From Leptodontidium sp. MPI-SDFR-AT-0119 (Eukaryota; Ascomycota; Leotiomycetes; Helotiales; Leptodontidiaceae), in the NCBI GenBank assembly GCA_020726505.1, contig JAHLEZ010000007.1, positions 930,001 to 994,000 on the forward strand: a stretch of DNA of 64,000 nucleotides, in the 5' to 3' direction. This document shows, one piece after another, positions 11,970-24,281 of the stretch (its first letter is position 1; every line of letters starts with the position of its first letter). Made by a program: the position numbers and the translations under genes. The notes below the pieces were generated by a model that was not told the origin of the DNA, searched no databases, and was given only the letters and a program-made list of their open reading frames with translations.

Positions 11970-13304
11970 ATGAACCAACTTTGCCACAAGGTCGCCGTCC
12001 GTTCTTTTTGTTACGCCAACTCAATGCAAACAACTTCAAATGAAATGGTTCACCAGGACGGAGACTGTCCCGACTATGGCGAGTTCGTGGATTCTGATCA
12101 GGGCGGCGACGTTGAGGATGTCTCCGAACCCGTTGAGCGGTATAGCCAGGGCCTCTACTATCCAGTGTGTATAGGGGAAGTGCTGGACGGGAGATATCGC
12201 ATAGAACACAAGCTTGGCTGGGGCGGCTATTCCACTGTGTGGATGGCTCACGATGTTTAGCTGCGAAAGAGTGTTGCTCTCAAGATTATGATTCCAGGCG
12301 AGAAGGGGGAATACGAGCATCAAATGCAAAACGAAATCCTCCGCACCGTCCGCGACACCTCTCACCTTGTTACTCATCAAGGCTCATTCTTGCTACCCGG
12401 CCACGGTAGCAACCATCACCGCGTCTTGGCTCTACCCCTTCTCAGCCCAAGCCTCGGCTACCGTGCCAGACAATTGCCAGTGGCCACTCGTATACCAGCT
12501 GCGAAACAGCTGCTCGTGGCATTGAAGGGCCTCCATGATGTTGGACTTGTGCATCGCGGTACGTCCCACCAACAATCCTCGTCCAGATTTTTTGTTCTTT
12601 GATCAAGACGAGATGCTGATCAGTCTGCAGACCTTAACGATGTGGCTCTAATGTGGGAAATACCCTTCTCCCTCGCTGAGTACGACAAGGCGACTAAATA
12701 CTAGCGGCTCGACCGTCCGAAAAAGGTGTCTCTTGGTGATTATCTCTGGAAGAGCGGCGAGCTCGTACAGCAGGTCGCCACGCCCCTGGAATTGCTTGGG
12801 AGCAAGCTTTGCTTAGGAGATTTCGGCCTCACGATGAAAGATGGAACCTCAGTGCGCACTAAAGAGCAAGCCCCCTACTACTTCTGCGCCCCAGAGAGGC
12901 TTCACGGCGAAGATCCAAGTTTTGCAAGCGACATGTGGAGTTATATGTGTCTCTTTGCAGCTCTGTATCTGGGCTACAACGTTTTCTACGGTAATGGGGG
13001 CGGGTCGACGGCGTTCAGCTGGGTTGAACAGCTAGGAGCGATGCCTAGCCATTGGAAGGGGAAGTTCTGGTAGCCGGAGGAGGTTAATGATGCTTGGTAC
13101 GATCACACAACGACTTTTAATCTCAAGAGAGACCTTGCAGCCAGGATCGCACGAATGCGACCTGATACTAGCCAAACTGAACATGAGCTCGTCCTCTCCA
13201 TTATGCACAAAGCGTTCTGCTATTTGCCCGAACGCCACATCACCGCGGAACAGCTTTTGCAGGATCCATCGTTCAGAGCCATTATGGACATATATCAGTG
13301 TTGA
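11970..13304 (+). pseudogene. SRPK-like serine/threonine protein kinase, three premature TAG stops
   Basis: The frame is continuous apart from stops: exon 1 11970-12558, intron 12559-12630 (GTACGT...TGCAG), exon 2 12631-13304. Kinase landmarks in order: glycine loop LGWGGYSTVW, catalytic Lys in VALKIM, HRDLN (split by the intron), DFG in LGDFGLT, APE in CAPERLHG, DMWSYMCLF, and a C-terminal ITAEQLLQDPSF. The leader YSQGLYYPVCIGEVLDGRYRIEHKLGWGG is the classic SRPK start, a family that phosphorylates SR-type proteins; many fungi carry expanded divergent copies. TAG codons sit at 12258-12260, 12702-12704 and 13071-13073. Each can come from CAG or TGG by a single C-to-T change at CpA, the pattern of repeat-induced point mutation. 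No indels are seen. Confidence 0.85.
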
Positions 13305-13447
13305 GCGTGCTAGCTTCAATGGTGCCAAGTAGGGATTAGACCTGGAGGCAAGTCAAGAATCAATAATTTCGTGTTCAAAGTTGAAACTCCAGACTTGGTC
13401 TCTTTCTCGGCTACATACGCTTATTCTTTTACTCTCCCTTTAAGGAT

Positions 13448-14151
13448 ATGGCGACTCAGTACCCAAGAAACCTCGGACTTGGTGCACGGGACGGCTCGAT
13501 GGGCAATTTCACGATCATATGGCAGGAGGCTGCGAAGGAACGCCTATATGCAGAGGCAGCAGTTCAAGGTATCGACCAAGCGACCATGAAAGCTTTGACT
13601 CAACACTTCCTCTACGAGCTTGCCGTTCGGCGGGGAAATACAGCAGTTGCTGTCAGGTAAGTGCGTCTAAGAAAAAAAAGAACCCGCAAAGAAAGTATGG
13701 TTAGATAGAGAGAATCATTCGTTTTGACATAGGGGTGCGCCTCACGACTTTACTATCGATAGCTCCCACTCTGACAATGGTAGACAACCTGATCAGAACC
13801 ATGTTTCAGGTGAGCTCAGTGGAGGTTCAAAATGGGACGCGCGACGTGCACGTTTACCTGGGTAATCTGGGCACAGGAAGCAGGAAATATGACAATGCGG
13901 CTGTTGTTAGAGAATCACTTACCAAGACATCGAAAAGGGGAGGAGAACGTGACCCTCCGAGTTGGGGTGTTTCGTCGTGGGCCACGGCGGCCTCAACAGC
14001 TGGTCCCTCTGCGGCGACAAGCTCAACTTATACAGCTTCAGCTTCGGCTTCCACAACCACACCAGGTGATTCTGGCTGGATACTTGACGACACATACAAC
14101 AGATATAGACGCCTTGATCCTATCACGAATCAGTGGGAGTGGGCGCCATAA
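13448..14151 (+). CDS. unrecognised 186-residue protein, three exons
   Basis: Exons 13448-13656, 13733-13809 and 13877-14151 keep one frame. Introns use GTAAGT...CATAG and GTGAGC...CACAG. The N-terminal part is a compact helical stretch (IIWQEAAKERLYAEAAVQGIDQATMKAL). The centre is Ser/Thr/Ala-rich and probably disordered. The end is aromatic (GWILDDTYNRYRRLDPITNQWEW), which may form a small WW-like or repeat-like strand motif. No signal peptide or membrane segment. I do not recognise the family. It begins shortly after the kinase pseudogene on the same strand. Confidence 0.55.
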
Positions 14152-16300
14152 TTATCCGTTAGAAATTCCCTGTGATGGGCCCTCATCACACCCATGGCGT
14201 CGGGTTCTCGGATTGGATTTGATTCATTCATGTGTAGATTGTTGGAAATTGATCTAGTTGAACGGTGATACACGGTTGGATGTACTGCAACCCACTGCCA
14301 CCGGTGGTGTTGGAGCAGGTTGATTTTTCATATGGAGTACTGATGTTACTTGTCTAGACTGTTTCTTCTAGGTTATATTTGTTTTATGAACCCCTTGCCA
14401 AAGTCTAAGTCTTTAAATTCATCTTGTGGTGAGTTTGCAACGTCTTTGAATCTGTCCGAACTCTGCGCACCACTACTACGGTTGTACCAAGGTAGGCTCT
14501 GTTTTGCGACACATAATCACATGAGTCGCCATCGAGTCGTAAAAGTACATCATCCTCGTTAGCTTATTAATCTCAAGTAGCATGGAGTGGTGAGCCGAAT
14601 GGTATTTGCCGAGAACGTGGTCGATCTCTAAATGCGCAACTAATACCATTATCCAAGCAGCATTAGAGCAGGAGATCCTGTGACTCATCACTATATAAGT
14701 CTCTAATAATCCAGCCCAGATACGACTTACTTTCCCAAAGCTGTACTCCGCTCGCAGGCTTGAGATCTCCTTCGATGTTGTGATGAAGTGCAAATCTGAG
14801 AGGTCCGGTCATCCAACACCAAGATGCATCCCGTAACCGTAGGAGATTGATCATCCTTTCAGGGGCATGTACAGCATGATTTAGTCTCAACTACCAACGG
14901 TCTAACATTGGCTCGCTTTAATGCAGGATGTCAAACTTTCTACTTAAACAGGTTAAACTCCGGTGGTTCTTTGAATATTTGAATTGAGTTGAGTTGAGTT
15001 TGAGGTGAGTTTAAGTAGTTGCTTTTTAAAACTGAATTCAAAACATAAATATTATACTCACTTTAAGTATACGTACTTTAGTTCCCCAAGTATTCAAACT
15101 CAAGTTTGAATATCGATACACTGTTCCAATCGAAACACTTGCTAAGATCGATGAAAGTCCGTCAAGAAGGCCTCGGAAAAACGCCCCAAGATCTACGTAC
15201 AAGTGATTCCGCTTCCGATTCGGTGAAATCTCCCAAATAATTAAGTCCTACTTCAATGTCCACTAACGTTATATTTTTAATCTGGAAACATGCCATTGAA
15301 AAAAACACAATCTCCATATCACGATCTGCTATCTCGCCCAGCCAAATCCAAGTCCGAGCCCACGATCTCGGCCCCATAAATAGAAAGCACCACAACAGTT
15401 CGGGCCCTCTCACCGAGCCTGCCCTAAGGTACAAAACACACTACCACAATTCCATGTGAAGACGAAGACCTCGGTCCCACCGATAAACTAGGGCAACAAA
15501 AACAAACAAGCCTTTGTGATTTGGCAGTTGGCACTGTTCCTGCGTTCTGCTGCCCCTCTTTCGAGTAAAGTTGCCTGTCTCCTAAACGTGGAACCACTCT
15601 ACTCCATTCCTTGCTGGGATATAAATGAGAGTTCTTGGCAACGGCGCAGCTTTCAAATTGCCACCTTCCTGACTGGTAGACTGCGGCCGATGCTTACTTT
15701 ATGTAACAAGGGCCTGAACGCAAGGTACCTCTGTACCTTGATGCCCGCGGGCGTGCGTCCACACTGAGGGACCCGGCTCTCCGAGGTTTTGTGCATGTTT
15801 TGTGTTTTGCGTTCCAGGACTTGAGGGGGTGGGTTGATGTGTCGGGAGGGAGGGTGGACGGCCCCGCTGGTGCATAATGGTTGTCTTGATCGTGGATGTT
15901 GACAAGGGGGTAGCAGGTACGAGCGCAGGTAGGGTGGCAAGTTGAGTGGATGTCTGAATGATGGAAGGCATAAGTGGTCCGTTAATTAATTGTATTCCTA
16001 AACGATGGGAGAAACATGGAACGGGAGAAGGAAAAATTCACGGTAAGCACAAAGAAAAGGCAGCAGGGAACAAGTGAAGACGGTAAATTCAGTACTGGCA
16101 CTTCTAGAAGCAGATAGGTATCATAGTGTAATGCAACGCAACGCAACACAACGCTTTGGAGGCCGTAAAACAACAAAAGGAACATTATTTTCATCGCAAC
16201 ATACAGAAATCCGCGCGTGCCCCCCAAAAATGCTTTTATACAGTAACCACCAACTCCGGCTTCCTGGATACTCGTCACAAGCGTCTGTCGGGAAATGTGC
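14152..16300. other. gene-free stretch with simple-sequence block
   Basis: No supported gene. Around 14960-15120 there is an AT-rich block with a short TTGAG pentamer run (about 14981-15000) and several related TTAAAC/TTTGAATA words. Minus-strand frames near 14476-14890 and 15162-15434 and frames near 15982-16479 have no domain. The last few hundred bases are the 3' flank of the membrane-protein gene that follows on the minus strand. Confidence 0.4.
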
Positions 16301-18038
16301 CTATGTAACACTGACGTTGACTGTCTTCGTAATCCCCTTCTCTCGTCCCTGCATGGGCAGAATATCGTCCAGAGAATCGGCGTCCCCTTTACTCGCAAAG
16401 TCCTCCTCGCTCTGGGTGTTCTGGGTACTTCGTCCGAAGTGTTGCTTCGTTGTTTGACTGCGCGTCGTAACCCGTACATTGTATTTCGAGGCTCTGGTCC
16501 CTTGGCCAGGAAGACTGTTCATTCCAATTCCATCTTCCTGCATGTAGTATTTGTGACGCTGTGCATTCGAGCTGGCTGTAGCGCGAGTACGGAGATCGAG
16601 CATACTCTTGAAGAGAGGGCGGAGAGCGGGAAGAGACGCTGCGAGAAGACCGACGTAGAGTTCAATGGCGTTCCAAATGGAGTATCTGTCTTTGCGAGTG
16701 GAGTCCGGATCTTTCAACACGTTGACCTGGATTGTTGTTTTGACTATTGAGCAGACGCATGCGCTGTTTGTCAGATTAGCTTGTTTTTTCTTTGCCTGGA
16801 AAGAGTGAGATGACTCACAAGTATCCTAGGGAGAGAATGCATATGAGGGAGAGCTTGGTTCGCATGTTGACTTGGAGTTTCCATACGATCGGAATTGGTA
16901 GAGAGGCGAAAAGCACATCAGTGATGATGTTGACGACTAGAGTAATTAGTTCCTTGTAGCTTGGTGAGGCTTTCCTTTACAAACTTACTACTGTTGAACA
17001 AGCCCTGCAAGATATGTCAGTCGGGGTGGTCAAAATGGATATCGTATGGGCGTATGGGCTTTTGTTGGACTTACAATGTTGGTGAAGGTTTTAGTGCTGA
17101 AGCATTTTGCATCCGGTTCACTCATTCTATCCCAACTGGCGCGAATTGGTATGCACGAAAACGCAATGGTCTGTTGGTAGTCAGCCCTCTTAGCTCTACG
17201 CAGATCTGGAAATCGAGTAGCACTGAAATAGATCTTTCAGATTCCGAGAACTTGTGTATCTCAAACATAAGGACGAAGACGAGCAAGGAGATTACTTACC
17301 CCGGCACTACTGAAAGTGAAGGCTACTAAGAACGCTGTACATCGTCAGCCTCGTTGGCTCTGCTGATGCTTTAATCTCCATATCTAAAGAGGGAAACTTA
17401 CCAATGACACACCAAAGGAAAATCCTGTGGGGTTTCCCAGTTGCCAAACGCAGGAGGAAAAATCCAACGGAGAGCTTGACGAGTGAGATGCCGACTGTGA
17501 CGATTATCGAATGGAAGTAGGTCCAGTGAAAATATCTGACGAACTCATCCGGCCTGATTGATGCTGCGTGCATTCCCTTGCCATTGTGAGTTTCCCCAAC
17601 GAAGCAAGCAAAGACCCCGGCACCACAGAGCTAGATACATGTCAGTGTCGGCCTTGATAGAATAATCGCAGAACCATTAAGGGTTTTTTTTCTTTCTCTC
17701 TTTCTTCTTGGCCCTGTAGCTGCTGCATTGGATTGCACATCTCGCGAGGCAGATCTTGTGCGACAGAAGCTCATCCCCAGTCCTCGCCTGTAGCCTCGAT
17801 GACTGTGAAGGGACGAGGCTCAGGTTGAAAAAATTCGAGGCAGTCGAATGGCTGTACTTACTGTGGCAGCAAGAATGAGCCAATCGTCCGTCCCAATCGT
17901 CTTCAACATCACGGCTCGAACGTATATCCTCGCCGCCATCACCACCACCGTGAATCCAAAGAAGACTCCATTGACAGCCAGTATTGAAGGTGCATTTGTC
18001 GATCGGTCAATCGGTCCTGGAGGTGCAGTTGAAGCCAT
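16301..18038 (-). CDS. seven-TM rhodopsin-domain integral membrane protein (PTH11/SAT4-like)
   Basis: Seven exons restore one frame of 377 residues: 18038-17862, 17630-17402, 17334-17300, 17170-17075, 17004-16989, 16936-16819 and 16763-16301. All introns are GT-AG. Family landmarks: FFGFTVVVMAARIYVRAV...GTDDWLILAAT (TM1-2), LCGAGVFACFVG, HSIIVTVGISLVKLSVGFFLLRL (TM3), CIPIRASWDRMSEPDAKCFS (loop with Cys pair), VNIITDVLFASLPIPIVWKLQ (TM5-6), ICILSLGYFACVCSIVKTTIQ, ELYVGLLAASLPALRPLF (TM7). A long polar tail of about 80 residues follows. Exon 5 is only 16 nt. These fungal-specific proteins include the PTH11 surface sensor; the ligand here is unknown. Apparently intact. Confidence 0.88.
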
Positions 18039-20774
18039 CTCAAAAATCGAAAGCTTATCGAGTTTGTGTTCCAACAAACTGGTCGGGTTGCCGATCCTCT
18101 CCTCAAGAAACAGAAACAATCAAAAGTAACGATCACCTAGTACAGTCTGCGGCGAGGGTTTGTGGACTCGCGTGTCTGCGTCCTGTGGGGTCACTCCTAG
18201 ATATAATACCCATACTCCGTATAACAGCGCTGAAACTTCGTACAGAGGTCAAAACACGTTCCGTCTGTTCAAGCCGTCTCTACTTCTTGGCTCTCATGTG
18301 GCATCCTACCAAGATTTGTACAGTTCAACCTCACATGGGGAAAGATAGACGGAAGAAGAGACGGCTACAACGTAAAACCATTGACGAACAGCGCCACCGA
18401 CGCTTCAACCTTGTTCGAAAGCCCAGTTGAGCTTGAAGCATTCGGCATCTTCGAAGCGACTTGTCAGGGGTCATATTGGACGAATGTTTCCGCAAGTAGA
18501 ATAGTATGGGACTGGTAGCCGAAAGCAGCCAATCGAGAAGTTTGCCCTCGGAGCTTCAATCCCCTGTCCATTGAGTCGTTCCTGCAATTCAGTATCTTGG
18601 GAAACGCTACTGCAGCTACGGGGATAGCTTACACCGTAGACACCGCAAGGTTCGTGTTTGTCTCTTTTCCGTTTGACATTCCAGGGACTGCCCTGTAGGT
18701 TGTCCATATTTGCTGATGAGTACAACGTGCAACTTCTCATAGGATCATCGAGTACTAAATCGTCACCCTTTCAAGCATTGAGTAGTTCGTCTGAAATTTT
18801 AAACTGGTCTCATCGTACCAGTCTCATTATGATACAAAGAGCGGGCATCGAAAAGGCATGATAAATACAATCAGATAGATATCGGATACGAATACAGTAG
18901 GTACTGTATGGAGTGGGTTGACGCACAATATCCAACCACACCCCCCCCCCCCCCCCCCCCCCCCCCCGGTTCTTTGTCTCTGAGCCCCACACGGCTCGGC
19001 TGCGATTGAATTCGTCTGAAAATGCTTCCATGACAGCGGGAATCGAGTGTTCGCTTCTTCAATTGAGGGGTCTGAGCGACACGACGCTGCTCCTGAAGTC
19101 CGACTGTCCGAGATCTGACGCCATCATCAGATTGGATGAAAGTTAAAAGTGATCGACAGTATTTCTGAAAGGGGGGCGATCCTGGGACGGTACCAAGGCG
19201 CTACTGGACGCGAGATTGAAGAGAGGCAGGGTCCAGGGCTACCAAACCCCTGAATATCAAGCGGCGCGGATGAAGAACCAGACGAAGCTGACAGACCCGA
19301 TCCCAGTAACTTGTGTTATTGACAGGGTTTATTATGCCCCAGAGTAGAGTGAGAAGAAGACGTCTTGAAAACAGTGATATTACTTCGAAGTACACTAAAA
19401 GCAAGACAGACCTAAAACATACCCAGTCAACCGAGATTGCCAGACAAACGTGCAAAGAGTCCTTGATCCTTGAGCAGCAGTCGTTGAATCTGCGCTGGAT
19501 ATAACCATTGGTCGATGAAAGACGGGCAGAGCTGCGACTGGGAAGTGTACGATGGTGCGGAGTAGTGGGCAGTGAAAATATGGTAGGGGTGGATATTGGC
19601 AGATAAAGTGTTCGCGTAACGATCCCGCCGAATGGTCTGAGAGGCTTCGGTAACGTTATTTTGATCCAATCATTGTCCGCTTTAATGTGGACTTGGGCAG
19701 AGGTGATGTCCAGGCCCGCTCCGCTCCGGACGCCCCTTTTCTGATCGACGAGAGAGGAGCGGAGGGGCGGAGAGGGGGAGGAGGGGGCGTTCTTATCCTG
19801 ATTGTTATTATCACCACTACGACTTTCCACCTTCCAATCACAGATGCTGGGACTCTGAGTGAGCCATTCATTGCCTCGTGGGTATAACGTGGCCAAGACG
19901 ATATGTAACATTTGCAAATACAGGTATTTGGTAGCGGGCAGAACTTGGCTCTTGGGCGAGCCGTGAGCAGACAGTGCCGGTACCAGGAGAATCGTCCCAA
20001 AATCGACATCAGACTATCAAATTGTTGCATATGCTAGGTACTGAAACGGAAATCTGACAGGCAGGCAGGCGGGCGGGAGCAGGTTGGATACTTTTACATG
20101 GTGAGCGATTTGAGCAACAAAGCTAAGCGATGACGGATGCAAGTGACAGTTTGCCCGCCCCCACCAAGCTCCTCCCCGAGTTCCCCTCCTCGTCCTGAGA
20201 CCTGAGGGAGGCAGATACGGCTGAAAATCTACGGCGAGCTAGTCTGCATAACGGTTCAACCAATGGATTTTGATTTGCAAGTCCATATCTTTCTCCACTT
20301 CAGCATCCGGTACGTTCGGGTTAGGGCTTCAAAACTACCCCTGGATCAACACCTCGGCTTATTGGTCAAGCAATCAAGTTTCCCCGTTCTGCATGAAGAT
20401 ATGCTAGGAACCCTGGGGGAGATGCATGCAAATATTTCTCGCGGCTCAGGCTCTTCACTCCTTCTAATCCTTCCAATCCTTCCAATCGACGTTCCATCAA
20501 GGGCCACCCTCCCGGTGGCGTTTGCCCTTCGGGTCCCAGACTATTGGCTTGAAAGTGGATTGGACACAATAGAATACAGGCTCCAATATCCGGCAGTTAT
20601 CATGCCTATCTTTCCTCATAAAGACGACAAGGGTGCCACGAGGTTCAAATACTGCTCGTTTTCGCTCACGGAATCTTCAGGAGCAGACGGCAACTCGACA
20701 ACTTTTTAGGTTTTAACTTAATAGAATCTTCACGGGTTCTATTCCAAGCCTCCGAGCGTTAGTTCTTTCCCACC
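18039..20774. other. gene-free stretch with poly-C tract and purine/pyrimidine-rich blocks
   Basis: No supported gene in about 2.7 kb. It contains the poly-C tract annotated separately, a GGAGGGGCGGAG-type purine block near 19753-19790, a GGCAGGCAGGCGGGCGGG run near 20060-20080, and TTCCAATCC repeats near 20465-20485. The 3' part should hold the tyrosinase promoter. Frames at 19201-19917 (minus) and 20263-20709 (plus) are open but low-complexity or overlap these blocks, and show no domain. Confidence 0.4.
18941..18967. repeat. 27-nt poly-C homopolymer
   Basis: Uninterrupted run of 27 cytosines preceded by CCAACCACA and followed by GGTTCTTTG. It lies in intergenic DNA and is by far the longest homopolymer in the window. 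The length may be imprecise because of sequencing of homopolymers. Confidence 0.9.
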
Positions 20775-22284
20775 ATGCTCTTCCAATCCACGGCCGCGTG
20801 GGCGCCCCTATTGCTTGCCTCCTCCGCATCAGCAGGCCTCTTCGTACCTGCTTCCACCACCGCCACCGATTTGCTGGCTGGCAAGGGCCTTTTGAACCTT
20901 GCCATAAACCAGATCGGGCAGGCTATCCAGGGGAACCAACAGCCATGTAATCTTGGAAACGCTGCTGTCCGAAGAGAATGGTAAGTCTCCATTCTCCTGG
21001 GTTTGGAAGCTTTACTAAATAGTCCAACAGGTCAACACTACTCCCCTCTGAGCGAAAAGCATACACGGATGCGGTCCTCTGCTTGCAATCAAAGCCTGCG
21101 AGAACCAACCAGACTCTAGTTCCAGGAGCAAAGTCCAGGTAAGCATGAATCATTCCCCATTCAATACCCAAGCTAACCAGATGAAAGATATGACGACTTC
21201 GTTTGGACTCACATCGAGCAAACACTCACCATTCACGGAACTGTATGTGCCTTCCAATGACTAACCCCATTTGATTTACTGACTGTCACGTAGGCCAACT
21301 TCCTCTCATGGCACAGGTATTTCACCTGGACCTATGAGCAAGCTCTGAGAAACGAGTGCGGATACAAGGGTTACCAACCAGTAAGTCTACCTCCAATCCA
21401 TCAACTGATGAATTGAAACAATCGCTAACACTGAATAGTACTGGGTGAGTTTGGCCAACTTGCTTCTTTAAATTCAAGACTTGAGCTGTCTGAGAGTATG
21501 TAGCTAACGAATATCTTTAGAACTGGGGCAAAACTGCTTTCGACCCAATCAACTCTCCAGTCTTCGATGGATCCGACTACTCTATTGGTGGCAACGGCGA
21601 CTTTCAAGAGCACAACTGCACTAATGCTCTTCCCACTGGCCTGAACTGCATCCCACCCGGTGCTGGTGGTGGATGTGTTACCAAGGGCCCTTTCAAGAAG
21701 TAAGTCATCTACCAGATTCCATGAAGAAAAGGTCCACTAACATCCAGCCCAGCATGAAAGTAAACCTCGGCCCCGTCTCCCCAACGCTTGCAATCGACGG
21801 CCTCACAGCAACGTTTCCAGGATCAGCATACAACCCACGCTGTCTCCGCCGAGATGTGTCCCCTTGGGTCTCATCCCGTTGGTCAACCGACAAGAACTCC
21901 TCCGATCTCATCACCGAGAACCTCGACATCAACTCCTTCCAAACCGTCATGCAAGGTGATTTTGCAAGCGGCTTCTACGGTGTGCACACTGCCGGTCACT
22001 TCACCATTGGTGGTGACCCAGGTGGAGATATCTTCGTGTCCCCAGGAGACCCAGCTTTCTGGCTACACCATGCCCAAATCGACCGCACCTGGTGGATCTG
22101 GCAAAACCAAGATATCAAGAACAGACAGAACGCCATTGCCGGAACTATCACTCTGAACAACAACCCACCTAGCAGAGACGGAACCCTCGCAGATGTCATC
22201 ACATTAGGCGTCAATGGCCCAGACACAACAATCGGTGACATGATGTCCACGCAAGCTGGGCCTCTCTGTTACATTTACGTGTAG
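20775..22284 (+). CDS. secreted short-form tyrosinase / catechol oxidase (type-3 copper)
   Basis: Seven exons: 20775-20980, 21031-21138, 21188-21242, 21294-21380, 21439-21444, 21521-21699, 21753-22284, giving 390 residues in one frame. A signal peptide (about 1-20, ending SASAG) precedes the central domain. Copper A ligands: His113 in WTHIEQ, His121 in TIHGT, His130 in FLSWHRYFTW. The strand motif PYWNWG is built partly by a 6-nt exon. Copper B ligands: His292 and His296 in GVHTAGHFTIGG, and His319/320 in PAFWLHHAQIDRTWW. No C-terminal shielding domain follows, as in the short secreted fungal tyrosinases and o-diphenol oxidases. It should hydroxylate or oxidise phenols outside the cell or in the secretory path (melanin, phenolic detoxification). 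All copper ligands are present, so it is probably active. Confidence 0.93.
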
Positions 22285-24281
22285 TTTCGGTCTGATTCTA
22301 TGATTTCGTGGTACTGGCAACTGTATATATCTTGAAAAAGCCACCCTCTGTCTAACATATCCTCATAATAATACAATTCAGCTGTTAGGAAGCCCCTTCA
22401 GCTTGACAACTTTTTGCTTCTTTGCTATTTATCATGTGGCTTGTGAAATGAAACCGATGTCTAAATACCCTTTTGATGCTTAAATACTCTACATGCACGC
22501 CGGCTCAAATTCTCTCCCCCACTATTGACTGGGTAGGCAGACCCAAGGCTCGGGAGATAAACAACTCTCTCAAACCATCTCACTCTGGTCCCATTTCGTA
22601 GATCTCTCTCGGATCTCTTTGGATCTTTCTGGAACACAGCAAAATGCTCTCAAACCATCACATCTATCCCAATCTATCTTGCAGATCAAAAATTCGCGTA
22701 TCGTCGAACCCAAACTCAAAATCAAATCTCACGATCATCAAACTCCAGTACGACGGGAAGTCTCTCTCACTCTTGGCGATCAAGGGTCCCACCCAACTCG
22801 CTAACCGAAAAGCACAACGATTTTTTGATGCCCACATCCCGTTTCCAGATCCATGAACAACAGGAGAGCCGTTACCGAAAATTCACAAGCTTCGTCGATC
22901 TCAACTCATTCTAAATACTAGCGCTGCATAAAAAGAATATTCGTTCCATCCACACGGCACGGCCTCGACACCTCATCCGTGCCGTCTGTCATCCGTTCGG
23001 TTCCCACAAGCCAAGACAAGGAATGCAGTTGAGGCTGTCCCCACCAAGCCCGGCGATCACTAATGTAGTCCGTACGTGAGTAATACCAAACTCTCGGCAT
23101 CCGACCGAATTTTCGGATCCAGATTATTAAACCCAACCTCTCTCCACTGAACTCTCTTTTCGCGCCATCTACTACAACGGGAGAAAGATCGGCATGTTCG
23201 GTGACAGCAATCGGAGCCTTTTTTCCTCCCCGATAGACTTGACTTGTCGTTAGGCTAAAAGTGATACAGAACTTGCCCTGCATTTATTAATCCAGCTGCT
23301 GCGAAGCTGCGTGTTTGACTTCCATAGAACCAAAGTGAGAGGGTAAGCTTGAGATTGAGTTTTCTTTTGGGTGGGTGGGACGAAAATGTGGGGGAAGACA
23401 GATTTTCGAACGGGAGTCAGTCATTGATTGACTTTTTCGGTAATGTATTCAAAAAGCTGCTGGAGAACAGGTTCAGCGAAAATGCCTTGTGTTGTCGAAT
23501 TTCGGGTGCTCTGCTCTCACTTCTTTGACAGAGCTGAATTCAAGACGAGACTCCTCATTACCCGTCGTGTTGATGGGGGGATCTAGCATCACGAATCTCG
23601 TTTGAATGCTTGGAAATTCTGATAAAGTACAGTACATATCTCGTTATATTGCAGCAGAGCTCGTCGGGAAATACACGACGAGGACTCAACATCACTGCCC
23701 ATTGCACTTCCTCAACCACATTGCATCATCAATTTCCTATTCCACTTCTCCATCTCCTTAAACTTTCCCTCAAGAGGCTTCCATCTCGGATGCTCGTCAT
23801 CGTTTCTCAACTTCGTAAACGAAGTGGGTACGACGACATCTCAAGGTTTGCCCGGTTTTGAATATCCTTCTGGTGGCTTTCCAGCCTCTTTTCTTGATTC
23901 GTGTCCCACCGTCCCACATCGAGATACACCTGCATCCCTTCCAAGAAGTGAAAGCTCACTGCCACTCCAACATCACACGAATCAGTAACCGTCCATATTT
24001 AGAAAGATACTGGAAGACCTACCGATTTGGCAAAATGGAGGTAGTGAGCCACAGCACAAGCGAAGCCTACGTGGTGTTCAAACTGGTAATGAAAAACACG
24101 CAAAGCACCAGCTCCAAGGATCTAGAAGAAGGTGGGCACTCCGTTGAGATTTCTGCAGCTTAAACTATGCCACAACGTTGATTAATTTGATTTACGGGGG
24201 CCCAGAACAGAGATATGATATCATGCTCAGTGCCCCAAATTCACAAATACTACAGCTTTTCTCTCGCCCCCCATTTCCCAC
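22285..24281. other. gene-free stretch
   Basis: About 2 kb between the tyrosinase and the acyl-CoA synthetase relic. Short frames (22619-22856 plus, 22918-23283 minus, 23610-24163 plus) have no recognisable domain or splice logic. The word CTCAAACCATC(T/A)CA occurs twice near 22572 and 22650, and CTCTCTCGGATCTCTTTGGATC near 22605 is a small imperfect repeat. Confidence 0.4.

Noticed and set aside
19201..19917. 238-codon minus-strand frame
   Set aside because: Covers a purine/pyrimidine-rich block, has a patchy Ser/Pro/Arg composition, no domain, no splice logic and no neighbour relation.
20263..20709. 148-codon plus-strand frame upstream of the tyrosinase
   Set aside because: Includes TTCCAATCC simple repeats, shows no domain and overlaps the likely tyrosinase promoter.
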